From GCA-002733465 sp039969155 (GTDB lineage Bacteria > Pseudomonadota > Gammaproteobacteria > Enterobacterales > Kangiellaceae): DNA of 64,000 nucleotides. Every line of letters begins with the position of its first letter. The stretch's first letter is position 1. This document shows positions 54,294 to 63,946 of this stretch, piece by piece. Both the position numbers and the translations under genes were made by a program. Location of the stretch: NCBI GenBank assembly GCA_039969155.1, contig JBDVOJ010000053.1, positions 62,001 through 126,000 on the forward strand, given 5' to 3'. The notes beneath the pieces are model-generated. The model had not been told where the DNA came from and searched no databases. It saw only the letters and a list, made by a program, of their open reading frames with translations.

Positions 54294-54737
54294 TTATCTT
54301 TCCGAAAGATAAGTAACGCTGCAGACTTTTTGACTAGTGATAATCCAATTCATCGCTGCATCTTTATTTTGGAACAACTCAACATCTACCTTTGATCGAG
54401 AAAAAGCCAAACGATAATAGTCCATAAGCGTCTTGGTTATTTCGTCTGAATAGACCAAGGCTAAATGGTATTCGTTGCCTCGTCTATCTTGTAATCCAGT
54501 TAAAAAATGAAAAACTATTTCTGTTGCAGATATATCCGCATCAACAGTGGCGCTGGTAAAATCAAAACAAGCCGACATGTTGATTTCAAACTCGTTCTGC
54601 CTAATTCCCGCCGACAGACTATCGATAATATCTTTTAAATCAACAATGCCGAAGAAGCTAGTGATCATGATTTTATTGGTGAGATCGAAGTCTATTTTGA
54701 AATTCGTTTTTTTGGTATTAACGGTACTTGTTTTCAT
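54294..54737 (-). CDS. STAS/SEC14-like hypothetical protein, paralog 1
   Basis: 147 residues, soluble. It shares with the gene at 55105 an ordered pattern: NMSACFDFTSATVDAD, RRGNEYHLALVYSDE, MDYYRLAFSRSKVDVELF and AAMNWI. The layout (a central 'ACxDF' strand, a 'RRGxxYxLAxV' strand and a final 'ExFxxxxxAxxWL' helix) resembles proteins annotated as STAS/SEC14-like. Fold assignment is inference. Its ATG overlaps the stop of a small upstream frame (ATGA). It converges on the halogenase gene three bases away. Confidence 0.6.
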   Translation of the reverse strand: MKTSTVNTKKTNFKIDFDLTNKIMITSFFGIVDLKDIIDSLSAGIRQNEFEINMSACFDFTSATVDADISATEIVFHFLTGLQDRRGNEYHLALVYSDEITKTLMDYYRLAFSRSKVDVELFQNKDAAMNWIITSQKVCSVTYLSER

Positions 54738-54931
54738 ACTTGACTCCGAGTGACAGAATCAAGATTATCAATCATTTTCCAGCGATCATCGCTAAAACCG
54801 CTGTTAGGTACTTTACTCATAATTCTCTTATTGGGTTGTTTATAACAATCCACAACCTTGAGACCGTGCAAAGCTATAGACTGGAAGCCAACCCTTAATT
54901 TAACAAATTGAATGAACGAAAAGTTGTGCAT
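54734..54931 (-). CDS. Possible 65-residue protein coupled to the STAS-like gene
   Basis: The frame starts with ATG 54931, preceded by AGG eight bases upstream, and ends in a four-base ATGA overlap with the start of the 147-residue gene. Its sequence (MHNFSFIQFVKLRVGFQSIA, then KVVDCYKQPNKRIMSK) has no recognised family. The precise overlap is the only positive sign; the frame may be leader sequence. Confidence 0.35.
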   Translation of the reverse strand: MHNFSFIQFVKLRVGFQSIALHGLKVVDCYKQPNKRIMSKVPNSGFSDDRWKMIDNLDSVTRSQV

Positions 54932-55104
54932 TTTTTAACCTGCCTTTTCGAAGGACGCGCATTCTAGTCGAGAGAATTTGAGAATGGAAGCCTAACAACT
55001 TCTCGAATTGAGATAAAAACACAAAATTAACATTTTTAAAACGACTAATTGGGGTTTAATGCAAATTGGTTCTATCAAAAGGTTATGTAGGAATCAAATA
55101 GAAT

Positions 55105-55512
55105 TTAGGGAGAATCTTGGTTAAGCCAGTGCAATGCTTGCTTTTTACTGCCAAACACTTCGGCTTCAATTGTTGTTTTTGAAATAAGTAACCGGTAAAC
55201 GTTTAACAAGGCACTATTTAAAGTTTCATCAGTAACCATAGCCAGTTTGTATGAGGTGCCTCGCCGATGTGTATGTTGACTAACAAATTCAGCGTGTTGC
55301 TCTAACTCTTTCATATCAGTCTCAATAATAGCTTCGCAAAAATCATAACAAGCATTCATATTATGTCTAAACAACGAATGATCAAGCAGCTGCATGAAAG
55401 CATTATTGGCTATCTTTAATGTGACGCCACCAAAAAAACGTAAGTCAGCGTAGTCGACATTATTATTGAGCACTATATTAAAGCGGGAGTGTTGGCTATT
55501 AGGATTGATCAT
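55105..55512 (-). CDS. STAS/SEC14-like hypothetical protein, paralog 2
   Basis: 135 residues, soluble. The homologous blocks are NMNACYDFCEAIIETD, RRGTSYKLAMVTDE, LNVYRLLISKTTIEAEVF and QALHWL. It diverges strongly from paralog 1 in the N-terminal third. It lies 173 bases upstream of the small coupled frame on the same strand. Tandem placement points to local duplication. Function unknown. Confidence 0.6.
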   Translation of the reverse strand: MINPNSQHSRFNIVLNNNVDYADLRFFGGVTLKIANNAFMQLLDHSLFRHNMNACYDFCEAIIETDMKELEQHAEFVSQHTHRRGTSYKLAMVTDETLNSALLNVYRLLISKTTIEAEVFGSKKQALHWLNQDSP

Positions 55513-55650
55513 GTCCGTTGGTTGGTGTTATTAATCCAATTTCCTTACAAACTAATTTTTCGATTTGCTTTCAGTCTAGTTCATAGAAACTAAAACGCAA
55601 ACCGAAAATTGTTTAATTATTAATAACTTAATTAGACCATCTCTAATCTT

Positions 55651-58071
55651 TTAAATAGGTGAACCCGGTGGCATTTTGGGTAATTGGATCAATTTATCGT
55701 TTTCCAACTGTTTAATTGAAAGGTTTTTCAGTCGCGCCAGTTGGAATTGATACACTCCATGGTACTGGCTTCCCGCCTTATGCTTCTTTAATATTTTTGA
55801 TAAATAACCTTTTTGTCTGTTTAACTCAGCGTAAATTGCCGTTTTAACGGGTGTTGAAGTAGATTTGGAATGCAATAGATTCAAGTAGTTACTATATAGG
55901 AGGTCTAAGAGCATGCTTTGGTAACTCCAGTCGTCTTTTTTAGGCTTAGGGGCCACCAACTTTTCATGTAAAACTTGAGTAAGCATCTTGATACTAGGGC
56001 TATCGTTGTCCACGCTATGTTGTAACTCAAGTCTGGCTAGTCTTGTTGGATCAAATAAAACGGACAAAGTATGTTGCGCTGAAGCTGCGGCCAGGGCTAT
56101 CGGGTCCATCAGTTTTCCAGTGTCGCCTTTTGGGCTTTCTCTAGTTTGATGATATCCATAAGCCCTCGGAGCAATCACATTCATTGTGGATTGATTAAGC
56201 CGAAGAAACTCAGGCGTTAGGGTTTTCATTAAAACCTCAATCGCTTGGTTTTGTTGGCTCGGGTCGGCATGTCGATAAACCCCACCAGTCTGTTGCTGTT
56301 TTAATGCATAAGAGTAATCAACTCCGCCAAGCCATTTAGCTGCTGCCGTTGCTTGATAGCGATGAGAATAGTACACAGGCATCAAAATTTCTTGCAGGTC
56401 AGAATAAGGTCTTTGGGCATGTAGACTCGCCGCACCAAAATTGTTTAATGCAACAGTTCTAACCTTGATCATGCGTTCAAGTTCCTCGATGGCATTAGTG
56501 CCGTTATCCCACAAACTGGCGTAAGGATGAGCATCGCTGATTCGACGAGAATCAGGATCGGAGATAAATAACATCGACTGGTCTTGGTTGCGTTTTATGA
56601 TGGCTTTTAAGGAGTCTGCTTCTTGAGCTTGGGAAAACTCTTGATAAGCGTACTCAATCACAGTCTTATCCCAAAGCCCAATGCCTTCTGCATAAGCATT
56701 ACGTGCGTGAATGGATTGTTTGTCTTGTTCTAGTTCAAATAATGGATGCGGATAGTCCATTACTGAAGCTCTGTTAAAACTACTCGCTGCGAAATTATGG
56801 GCAATTCCTAAAGTGTGGCCGACTTCGTGCGCCGATAGTTGTCTAATTCTTGCGAGTGCCAAGTTCATTAATTCTGAATCATCTTCAAGTTGGCCGCGTT
56901 CAAATCGGGATAACATACCTTGTGCAATTAGATAGTCTTGTCTTACTCGCAATGAGCCTAATGTGACATGCCCTTTAAGTATTTCGCCTGTTCGCGGATC
57001 GGTAACACCATACCCATAAGACCAGCCACGAGTAGCACGATGAACCCATTGGATAACATTGTATCGAACGTCTAGCGGATCGGCACCTTCAGGTAGCATT
57101 TTGACTTGAAATGCGTTTTTAAAACCTATCGCTTCAAACGCTTGATTCCACCACATTGCACCGTCAATCAAAGCGGTTTTCACCGGTTCTGGAGCTCCAG
57201 GGTCGAGATAATAGATTATTGGCTCAACGGCTTCGCTCAGCGATGCATTAGGGGTCTTCTTTGCTAGTCGATGTCGGGCAATAAACCGCTGAGTTATTGG
57301 CTGATTAATTGGTTGCGCGTAGTCTTGATAATTAAATACCCACATACCGCTTTGCGGATGAAACACTCTTGGCTTGTAGCCTGGTTCAGGAAGACGAATA
57401 AAACTGTGATGCATTCGAAGACTGATCACATTAGGCTCAATCGCTGCCTGATTGACATATTGACCGGGATTATTGCCTAAGAAGGTAACAGTGGCTTCTA
57501 ATTCTGTATTGTCAGGAAAACTTTTTGAACGTGGTAAATAAATTGCAGAGCGAGATTTTTCTAATTGGTAATTGCCTTGTTTAAGTCTTGCCAATTTACG
57601 GCTCACGCCATGAATATCCTGCAAAATAAAGTCACTGGCATCCACCAAAACCCAATTTTTTTGAGATTCTACAATAGGAAATGACCAAAGAACTGCGGAC
57701 GCAAAAGCTTCATTGACAGACTCTGCTTCCTTCTTATTATCTGAAATGGCACGGTATTTAGTATTTTTTTGTTGCAACAATACCTGATTACCAACTCGGT
57801 TAAATTCAACCAACCTAACATCGCCTAATTGCCCCCGATCAAGGCCGATGTCATTTGAACCTAAACCTTGTGGCAAACTACTCTTATAAATAAACTCACT
57901 ATCTAAGTTGGTAATCTTTAGATAAAGCTTGTTGTTTTTAACGTCATAGACCTGACCGACAAACCCCTCCTTATAATCATTAGATTGAGTTAATTTCGAA
58001 AGCGAAACACTGGCTTCGGCAAAGTTACACGAAGCGAAAATCATCACTAGTAAGAAGAAAGTTTTATTCAT
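55651..58071 (-). CDS. Secreted zinc-dependent metalloprotease (DUF5117/DUF4953-like)
   Basis: 806 residues from ATG 58071, which gives a clean signal peptide (MNKTFFLLVMIFASCNFAEA) and has AAGG upstream. An in-frame ATG at 58098 is an alternative. The N-terminal beta-rich domain (FIYKSSLPQGLGSNDIGLDRG) is typical of DUF5117-containing proteases. The catalytic motif is SAHEVGHTLGIAHNF, a full HExxHxxGxxH with downstream VMDYP. Residues ~430-810 form the usual long C-terminal region. Periplasmic or outer-membrane. Divergent from the small secreted protein at 58156. Confidence 0.87.
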   Translation of the reverse strand: MNKTFFLLVMIFASCNFAEASVSLSKLTQSNDYKEGFVGQVYDVKNNKLYLKITNLDSEFIYKSSLPQGLGSNDIGLDRGQLGDVRLVEFNRVGNQVLLQQKNTKYRAISDNKKEAESVNEAFASAVLWSFPIVESQKNWVLVDASDFILQDIHGVSRKLARLKQGNYQLEKSRSAIYLPRSKSFPDNTELEATVTFLGNNPGQYVNQAAIEPNVISLRMHHSFIRLPEPGYKPRVFHPQSGMWVFNYQDYAQPINQPITQRFIARHRLAKKTPNASLSEAVEPIIYYLDPGAPEPVKTALIDGAMWWNQAFEAIGFKNAFQVKMLPEGADPLDVRYNVIQWVHRATRGWSYGYGVTDPRTGEILKGHVTLGSLRVRQDYLIAQGMLSRFERGQLEDDSELMNLALARIRQLSAHEVGHTLGIAHNFAASSFNRASVMDYPHPLFELEQDKQSIHARNAYAEGIGLWDKTVIEYAYQEFSQAQEADSLKAIIKRNQDQSMLFISDPDSRRISDAHPYASLWDNGTNAIEELERMIKVRTVALNNFGAASLHAQRPYSDLQEILMPVYYSHRYQATAAAKWLGGVDYSYALKQQQTGGVYRHADPSQQNQAIEVLMKTLTPEFLRLNQSTMNVIAPRAYGYHQTRESPKGDTGKLMDPIALAAASAQHTLSVLFDPTRLARLELQHSVDNDSPSIKMLTQVLHEKLVAPKPKKDDWSYQSMLLDLLYSNYLNLLHSKSTSTPVKTAIYAELNRQKGYLSKILKKHKAGSQYHGVYQFQLARLKNLSIKQLENDKLIQLPKMPPGSPI

Positions 58072-58155
58072 AGAAGCGCTTGCCTTTGTCATGTTCATAG
58101 AGTTACATTGATACAGGAATCGCTCGATTAAAACAGAAAAGGAAGGGAATTGCCA

Positions 58156-58665
58156 ATGATATCCAGTGGGAACTTAGCGCATAATCCAGTGAGTCGTTTT
58201 TTAATATTGTTCAACCTACTACTATTCAGCGTTGCGATTTCTGCGAACTCACAGCCTAGGGAGTTTAAGGGGCATCTCGGTGTAAAGCTCATACTACTCG
58301 ACAATTCCCAATACAGTCACGGTTTAAGTTTTAAGACCTCAGCTCAACTATTTCGAACAGCCATTATTGCTAGTAGCACATCGGGAAAAATATCCGATCG
58401 ATATCATTTTGAACTGAAAATTCTGAATGAACACAATGACCGATTTGATGCAAGAGTTTCTATCTATGAAAATAAATCTCGCTCCCAATCCAACTTGGCA
58501 CAACAGCAAGAAATCTTAGCTTATGTGTTTTCCGGGAAGTTGTATCAAAATAATCAATTTGAATTTACCACTCCAGACAAGCCGACTCTCAAAATCAACC
58601 TATTTATGGATAAGATATTTACCTTAGAAGAAATAAAAAATCGATTTAAAAAATCAAGTCATTAA
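58156..58665 (+). CDS. Secreted hypothetical protein
   Basis: 169 residues with a signal peptide (FLILFNLLLFSVAISANS) and a mature part without cysteines or recognised motifs (FKGHLGVKLILLDNSQYSHG; YHFELKILNEHNDRFDARVS). AAGGGA seven bases before ATG 58156 fixes the start over the TTG at 58150. It sits between two large peptidase genes, divergent from one and convergent with the other, and may be an accessory or inhibitor. That idea rests on position alone. Confidence 0.6.
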   Translation: MISSGNLAHNPVSRFLILFNLLLFSVAISANSQPREFKGHLGVKLILLDNSQYSHGLSFKTSAQLFRTAIIASSTSGKISDRYHFELKILNEHNDRFDARVSIYENKSRSQSNLAQQQEILAYVFSGKLYQNNQFEFTTPDKPTLKINLFMDKIFTLEEIKNRFKKSSH

Positions 58666-58753
58666 GAGTTTAGTGAAGGGATTTTCCAGACACCAAACTC
58701 TTGATTCTGTCGTTCTTTGCTATTAACGGGTATTGTGAAAATTGCCGTTATCG

Positions 58754-61351
58754 TTACTTAGTTTTCTTGGGATCTTTTTCTAAAGTCTTTTGTGGGGCAC
58801 TAATCATTTGGCCAAAGTACAGAGCATTGGTAAATACTCGACTAGTTCCCAACCAAAAAGCTCTAAAATTCATATCGTCAGAAAAAGCGATGAGTTTACC
58901 ACGCCCCAATCCTTGAACCAGAATACTGGTTTTATTCGCTAAATTATCTTGATTAGCCTTCGACATATAACCTGCACTCAAAGGCTTCTTATTGAATCGG
59001 GCAACCGAAACAAATGGTTCTTTTGGCTCAGAAAAGCTGAATTGACCGCGCTTAAAAATGGCCAGTTGCGAGTCTTCCAATCCGAAAGCGAGTGGATGGC
59101 TGAGGTCAATAGTCGTCGATGAAATCGCGCCGCCTATATAATGTTCGGAACGATGGCCGTCCATTTGCTCGTAACTTAAGTCAGTTTCCTCCGACTTATC
59201 GAGATCAACCGCTTCGCTAGAGAGCCAACCTCTGTTGGTTAACCATTTTGATGCTCTCGACTGAGTGATTAATATCCCACCCGCTTTGATCCATTGCTCT
59301 AGTTTTTCCAAAGTAGATTCAGGAAATTTGTACTGACCATCGACCATGATGATGTGAGTGTACTTTTCTAATTTAAAACGACTAAGCTGAGAAGCGGTCA
59401 TCATAGAAAGCGGTTGATTTAAACGTTGGTCTAATAGATGCCAGACTTCACCCGCTTGATAACTACTGACTCTTCCATCTATCAGCATCAGTGGGTTAAC
59501 AGGCTTTAGGGTATTAAAGCTCGGGCTGCCTAAGTCCGGACCATTCACAGCGAAGCCAGAGCGAACGTCAAAGGGTTGAATCTCCAGCTCGCTCAACTTA
59601 TTGATCAAGAGTTTTTCCAGTTCTGCCCGCGTTTTTTGTTGTGAGCGAATCGGCAAGATAATATCGCCAGTAGACAACTGCTGATTACCATTGGCCGTTT
59701 TCATGGTCACGCTTTTACCCACCACTCGGGTAGTGACATTGTTCTCATGTAGATAATTCAACAGGTTGGCGGTAGCAAAGTTACTCCAGTCAAAAACTAG
59801 CGCAACGGTCTTTTCATTAATACCCTCAAAGACAAAAGAACGTTTAATTTTACGCTTATCTAATAGCTCGTTATCAAAATCTGAGCGGCCTAAAATTTGG
59901 TAATCAATATCAAAAGCTAATGGCAAAGTCCAACTAGACACATCATAGAAAGTATTGTCCTCAAACTTTTCTCGCTTTTCGAAAATTGACTCAATCAAGC
60001 TCGATTGAGCTTGTCTAAATGGCACTACAAATGAATGTTCTGCTGCAAACTTTTTACCATTAAACTCAACATTTCGAGCGAGTGGATAAAACTCAATTTG
60101 ATGACCTCTTAAGATATTGTTGAATTGATTCATTCGATAGCGATCTTTAGAACCATAAACAACCCCTCTTTGGCGGCTTGCCTTGGCATTTAGCTGCGCT
60201 TTTTGATAGAAATTTCGTTGGTAGTTAAGTAGCTGTTTGCGATTTTCTTGCACCGCCTTTAAGGTTGAAAAAGACGTGGTTAGTTGATTCTTAATAGCAA
60301 ATGGAAATGACACATCACCGTTTACCGATTCTTGTAAATGCCCGCGCGCACTAGCTTGTTCAAACAAGATCCCTATGGCTCCATTGATGTCTGGATAGGT
60401 ACTTCCCTTACCGTAATAAAAATCATCAAAGTCTTCTTTGGTGTAGTAAAGGCTACCAATTTCATCTAAAGCCTTAGCATGATAAGAAGCAATTTTATCG
60501 GTTAAATCAAAATTCTCTTTTGGGGTTAAAGGATTTTGTCGGGACTTAACACCTGGCTGGAAGAAATAGGTGCTGTTTGTACCCATCTCATGAAAATCGG
60601 TTAAAACATTGGGCTTCCATTGATGAAACATCGCAACACGACCGCGAGACTCAGGATGCTGAAGTAATAGCCAATCTCGGTTCAGATCAAACCAATAGTG
60701 ATTAGTTCTGCCGTAAGGCCAAGCTTCGTTGTGCTCTCTAGTTTGTGAATCGCTGTTCGGATGTTTACTTCGATAGCTATTGGCCCAATGTGCAAAACGC
60801 GAAAGTCCATCGGGATTAAGCGAAGGATCAATAATGATGATTTGATCCTTTAGTTGCTCCAATGTTTGTTGATCGGTTGCCGCAGCTAAATGATAGCCCA
60901 GTAATAATGAAGCATTACTGCCACTGGCCTCATTGCCATGAACACTATAACCCATCCAAGTCACTGCCGGGCGATCGGTAGATTTTTCCATCTTAAGATG
61001 CTGTTGCCTTAAAGACTCCAAATTTTTAATATTTTCTTCCGACGAAATAAAAACCAAAGACAAGGGACGTTTTTCATAAGAATGCGCATAGGTTTCTATG
61101 GTGACTCTTGGCGAAATAGCTGCTAATTGCCGGAAGTAGCTATCGAGCTGTTCAGGCCTAACGTGCCATTCACCGACTTGATAGCCGAGTTGGCTCTCGG
61201 GAGTAGGAACCTCTGGTTTGTAACTGTTATTAGCGGCGTCAGCTAGCGGTAAATAATAATTCAGGGCGACTCGCCCATCGGACTTAGCACTAGAGTTTAA
61301 GGAGAAGAATGCTAATAATAAGGTAAGACTTGCGACAATAACTGTTTTCAT
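58754..61351 (-). CDS. M14 family zinc carboxypeptidase, secreted
   Basis: 865 residues from ATG 61351. AGGA nine bases upstream and the signal peptide MKTVIVASLTLLLAFFSLNSSA favour this start over ATG 61438. The M14 zinc motif is VHGNEASGSNASLL (HxxE); the third ligand is in the NVLTDFHEMGTNSTYFF region. The Glu of the catalytic site is probably in GILFEQASARG. The C-terminal ~400 residues include a DJ-1/glutamine-amidotransferase-like stretch (THIIMVDGQYKFPE, LEQWIKAGGILI), as in other large bacterial M14 proteins. Extracytoplasmic peptide degradation is the likely role. Confidence 0.88.
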   Translation of the reverse strand: MKTVIVASLTLLLAFFSLNSSAKSDGRVALNYYLPLADAANNSYKPEVPTPESQLGYQVGEWHVRPEQLDSYFRQLAAISPRVTIETYAHSYEKRPLSLVFISSEENIKNLESLRQQHLKMEKSTDRPAVTWMGYSVHGNEASGSNASLLLGYHLAAATDQQTLEQLKDQIIIIDPSLNPDGLSRFAHWANSYRSKHPNSDSQTREHNEAWPYGRTNHYWFDLNRDWLLLQHPESRGRVAMFHQWKPNVLTDFHEMGTNSTYFFQPGVKSRQNPLTPKENFDLTDKIASYHAKALDEIGSLYYTKEDFDDFYYGKGSTYPDINGAIGILFEQASARGHLQESVNGDVSFPFAIKNQLTTSFSTLKAVQENRKQLLNYQRNFYQKAQLNAKASRQRGVVYGSKDRYRMNQFNNILRGHQIEFYPLARNVEFNGKKFAAEHSFVVPFRQAQSSLIESIFEKREKFEDNTFYDVSSWTLPLAFDIDYQILGRSDFDNELLDKRKIKRSFVFEGINEKTVALVFDWSNFATANLLNYLHENNVTTRVVGKSVTMKTANGNQQLSTGDIILPIRSQQKTRAELEKLLINKLSELEIQPFDVRSGFAVNGPDLGSPSFNTLKPVNPLMLIDGRVSSYQAGEVWHLLDQRLNQPLSMMTASQLSRFKLEKYTHIIMVDGQYKFPESTLEKLEQWIKAGGILITQSRASKWLTNRGWLSSEAVDLDKSEETDLSYEQMDGHRSEHYIGGAISSTTIDLSHPLAFGLEDSQLAIFKRGQFSFSEPKEPFVSVARFNKKPLSAGYMSKANQDNLANKTSILVQGLGRGKLIAFSDDMNFRAFWLGTSRVFTNALYFGQMISAPQKTLEKDPKKTK

Positions 61352-61559
61352 CCAAGATGTCCTTGTTGAGGTTTTGCAATACCAATTCGAATGTGAACAA
61401 ATACTCATCAATATGGATAAGTATCGGTGGCTAATCAATAGCAGCCAATGATTGACAACTAGTCTGGCTAAAAACCGCCAGCGCTATCTAAGGTCTTCTC
61501 GCTATTAAAGAAGCAAACAATCACAGTTAATCATCAACGGATGCCAAGAATAGAAAAAT

Positions 61560-62366
61560 ATGCCAAGTAAATCAATCAATTCACTGCATTCAGTATCCCG
61601 CATGTTAATCACTTTTGTGTTTCTAATTGTTTCGGGAGCGATATATTCGAGCGAAGTATCATCCGAAAAGCCTCTACGGATAGCGGTTGCCAGTAATTTC
61701 CTGGAAACCAGCCAAAAACTTGCTGAGGAATTTAAAAAAGCCAGTGGTGTCTCGGTACAAATAAGTAGCGGTTCCAGCGGGAAGCTTTTTCATCAAATTA
61801 TGCATGGAGCCCCATTTGATATTTTTCTATCTGCCGACAAACACAAACCACAACAACTAGTTACCAACAGTAAAGCGCAACCTAGTAGTCTGAACACCTA
61901 CGCAAAAGGGCAGCTTATGCTTTGGTTTAAATATTGCGATGGAGGAAATAAGCTAGAAGCACTCCAAAATCCTCAATTCAAAAAGATTGCCTTAGCAAAT
62001 CCAAAACTTGCCCCTTACGGCGCGTCAACCGAAAGTCTAATAAGAACCGCCAACTTATGGCCTGCGTTAAAAAGTAAGCTGGTTTTCCCAGAAAACATTG
62101 CTCAAGTAGCTCAACTTGCCAAATTAGGTGCTGTTGACGCTGCATTTATTGCTAAAACTCATGCCAAAAACCTGCAACCAGACTCGGTAGATTCCCCTTT
62201 CAGCTGTATAGTTGAGTTATCCAGCTACCATTATCCCCCTATAGAACAACAACTTGTGATCTTAAAGGCATCCAAAAACCAAGAACTAGCTCGGCGCTTT
62301 GTTCTTTACCTTCAATCTGTTCCAGCTCAAGCCCTTATAAAAAACATGGGTTATTTGGTCGACTAG
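61560..62366 (+). CDS. modA: Molybdate ABC transporter substrate-binding protein ModA
   Basis: 268 residues. A signal peptide (LITFVFLIVSGAIYSSEV) precedes the periplasmic binding fold with ModA signatures: VAVASNF-like IAVASNFLETSQKLAEEF, ISSGSSGKLFHQIMHGAPFDIFLSAD (oxyanion-binding Ser residues) and LAPYGASTESLI. It delivers molybdate or tungstate to ModBC. It is separated from modB by nfuA, an unusual arrangement. Its stop codon lies inside a small hairpin. Confidence 0.94.
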   Translation: MPSKSINSLHSVSRMLITFVFLIVSGAIYSSEVSSEKPLRIAVASNFLETSQKLAEEFKKASGVSVQISSGSSGKLFHQIMHGAPFDIFLSADKHKPQQLVTNSKAQPSSLNTYAKGQLMLWFKYCDGGNKLEALQNPQFKKIALANPKLAPYGASTESLIRTANLWPALKSKLVFPENIAQVAQLAKLGAVDAAFIAKTHAKNLQPDSVDSPFSCIVELSSYHYPPIEQQLVILKASKNQELARRFVLYLQSVPAQALIKNMGYLVD

Positions 62367-62386
62367 TCTGATAAAATACAGACTAG
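62363..62386 (+). terminator. Hairpin at the end of modA
   Basis: Eight-base arms CTAGTCTG (62363-62370) and CAGACTAG (62379-62386) with an eight-base loop; the modA stop codon is in the left arm. No T-run follows, so it is at most a weak terminator or a 3'-end stabiliser that separates modA from nfuA-modB expression. Confidence 0.4.
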
Positions 62387-62557
62387 ATCCAACCAATCGT
62401 TTAAAAGCTCCTTATTTGTCCCCAATATTCTATGGTTAGATTTAGAGATAAATAGCATATTGTTTTTTAATCGTGATTTTGGGTAGTGAATGCATTGATT
62501 GGCTTAACAGTCGATTGGCATCTGTCTGAATAGCAAACCTGTAACTGGAATAAGATT

Positions 62558-63169
62558 GTGACTGAAGAATTAGCAACCACTAAAGAGCAAGAATTAGTTG
62601 AAATTACAGAAGGAGCTCAAGCTCACTTTGTGAAACTATTATCTTCTCAAGAGCCAGGCACTGGCATTAGAGTCTTTGTCGTCAACCCTGGCACTCCTCA
62701 CGCCGAGTGTGGCGTTTCTTACTGCCCTCAAGATGCTGTGGAAAAAGACGACTTAAAAATCGAACTTCCAGATTTCAATGCCTATATTGATGAAGATAGT
62801 ATCCCTTATCTCGACGAAGCAAAAATCGACTATCAAACCGATGATATGGGCGGTCAATTAACTTTAAGAGCTCCAAACGCCAAAGCACGAAAAGTCGATG
62901 ATGATGCGCCTGCTATTGATCGAATTCGTTACTTATTAGAAGCGGAAATAAACCCTCAACTAGCTAGTCACGGTGGCCAAGTTTCATTAGCAGAATTCAC
63001 CGAAGATGGTATCGTGGTATTGAAATTTGGTGGCGGTTGCCAAGGCTGTGGAATGGTAGACACTACTCTCAGCGAAGGAATAGAAAAAACACTGATGGAT
63101 AAAATCCCTGAAGTCACCGGTGTTAAAGATATCACTGAGCACGAACAGGGTGATAACCCTTATTATTAG
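62558..63169 (+). CDS. nfuA: Fe/S biogenesis protein NfuA
   Basis: 203 residues. The N-terminal degenerate A-type domain (EITEGAQAHFVKLLSSQEPGTGIRVFV) joins a C-terminal Nfu domain with the cluster-binding CxxC in FGGGCQGCGMV. It carries a [4Fe-4S] cluster to client proteins. The start is GTG at 62558. It lies between modA (191 bases upstream) and modB (93 bases downstream), all on the plus strand. Molybdoenzymes usually also contain Fe-S clusters, so co-expression would make sense. Confidence 0.96.
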   Translation: MTEELATTKEQELVEITEGAQAHFVKLLSSQEPGTGIRVFVVNPGTPHAECGVSYCPQDAVEKDDLKIELPDFNAYIDEDSIPYLDEAKIDYQTDDMGGQLTLRAPNAKARKVDDDAPAIDRIRYLLEAEINPQLASHGGQVSLAEFTEDGIVVLKFGGGCQGCGMVDTTLSEGIEKTLMDKIPEVTGVKDITEHEQGDNPYY

Positions 63170-63195
63170 ATTCTCATTACTAATCTGGAACTAGC

Positions 63196-63226
63196 TCGCT
63201 TAACAAGATTCAAAGCTGTTAAGCGA
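63196..63226 (+). terminator. Weak hairpin after nfuA
   Basis: Nine-base arms TCGCTTAAC (63196-63204) and GTTAAGCGA (63218-63226) with a 13-base loop, 27 bases past the nfuA stop. Only TTGCC follows, so termination would be weak and modB may still be reached by read-through. Confidence 0.4.
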
Positions 63227-63262
63227 TTGCCAACTTCATAGGTCCCACGGTAGACTTGATTA

Positions 63263-63946
63263 ATGTCGGACTTATCTTCCATCATAATAACTTTCAAACT
63301 GGCGCTGACTACCAGCGTCATTCTGATGATTATCGGGTTGCCGTTGGCGTGGTGGCTTGCAAGGCCTTCTAGCCGGATCTTCAGCCAAAAAATTAAACCT
63401 CTAGCGGAAGCCATTGTCGCATTGCCATTAGTATTGCCACCAACAGTGCTCGGTTTTTATTTGCTGATCGCTTTTTCACCAGACTCATGGCTAGGTTCAA
63501 GCTGGCTCACTATTACCGGCTCAACCTTAGCCTTTAGCTTTGCCGGATTAGTTATTGGCTCCATTATTTATTCTTTACCCTTTGTAGTGCAGCCTTTGCA
63601 AGCGACTTTTGCAGCGATTCCTGAAGCAACGCTTGAAGTTGCCGGGTCTCTCGGGGCTAAAAGATGGCTGCTGTTTAAACAAATCATTTTTCCCTTAAGT
63701 AAAACCGGCATGATCAGCGCTTTCAGTCTCGGTTTTGCCCATACTATTGGGGAATTTGGTGTGGTACTTATGATTGGTGGTAATATTTCTGAGGAAACCA
63801 GAGTTTTATCAATCGCCATCTATGACCATGTAGAAACTTTGAACTTTGCCAAAGCTCATGAGCTTTCAGCTGGCCTAATTGTTTTTTCGTTATTACTTTT
63901 AACTTGGCTCTACCGAAATAAGAATAACCGAGTTGGATTTAGTTAA
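63263..63946 (+). CDS. modB: Molybdate ABC transporter permease ModB
   Basis: 227 residues with about five membrane helices. The ABC-importer EAA loop is EVAGSLGAKRWLLFKQIIFPL, which contacts ModC. LPLVLPPTVLGFYLL and HTIGEFGVVLMIGGNI are characteristic of ModB. Its TAA overlaps the ATG of the next frame (TAATG), so ModB and ModC are translationally coupled. Confidence 0.95.
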   Translation: MSDLSSIIITFKLALTTSVILMIIGLPLAWWLARPSSRIFSQKIKPLAEAIVALPLVLPPTVLGFYLLIAFSPDSWLGSSWLTITGSTLAFSFAGLVIGSIIYSLPFVVQPLQATFAAIPEATLEVAGSLGAKRWLLFKQIIFPLSKTGMISAFSLGFAHTIGEFGVVLMIGGNISEETRVLSIAIYDHVETLNFAKAHELSAGLIVFSLLLLTWLYRNKNNRVGFS

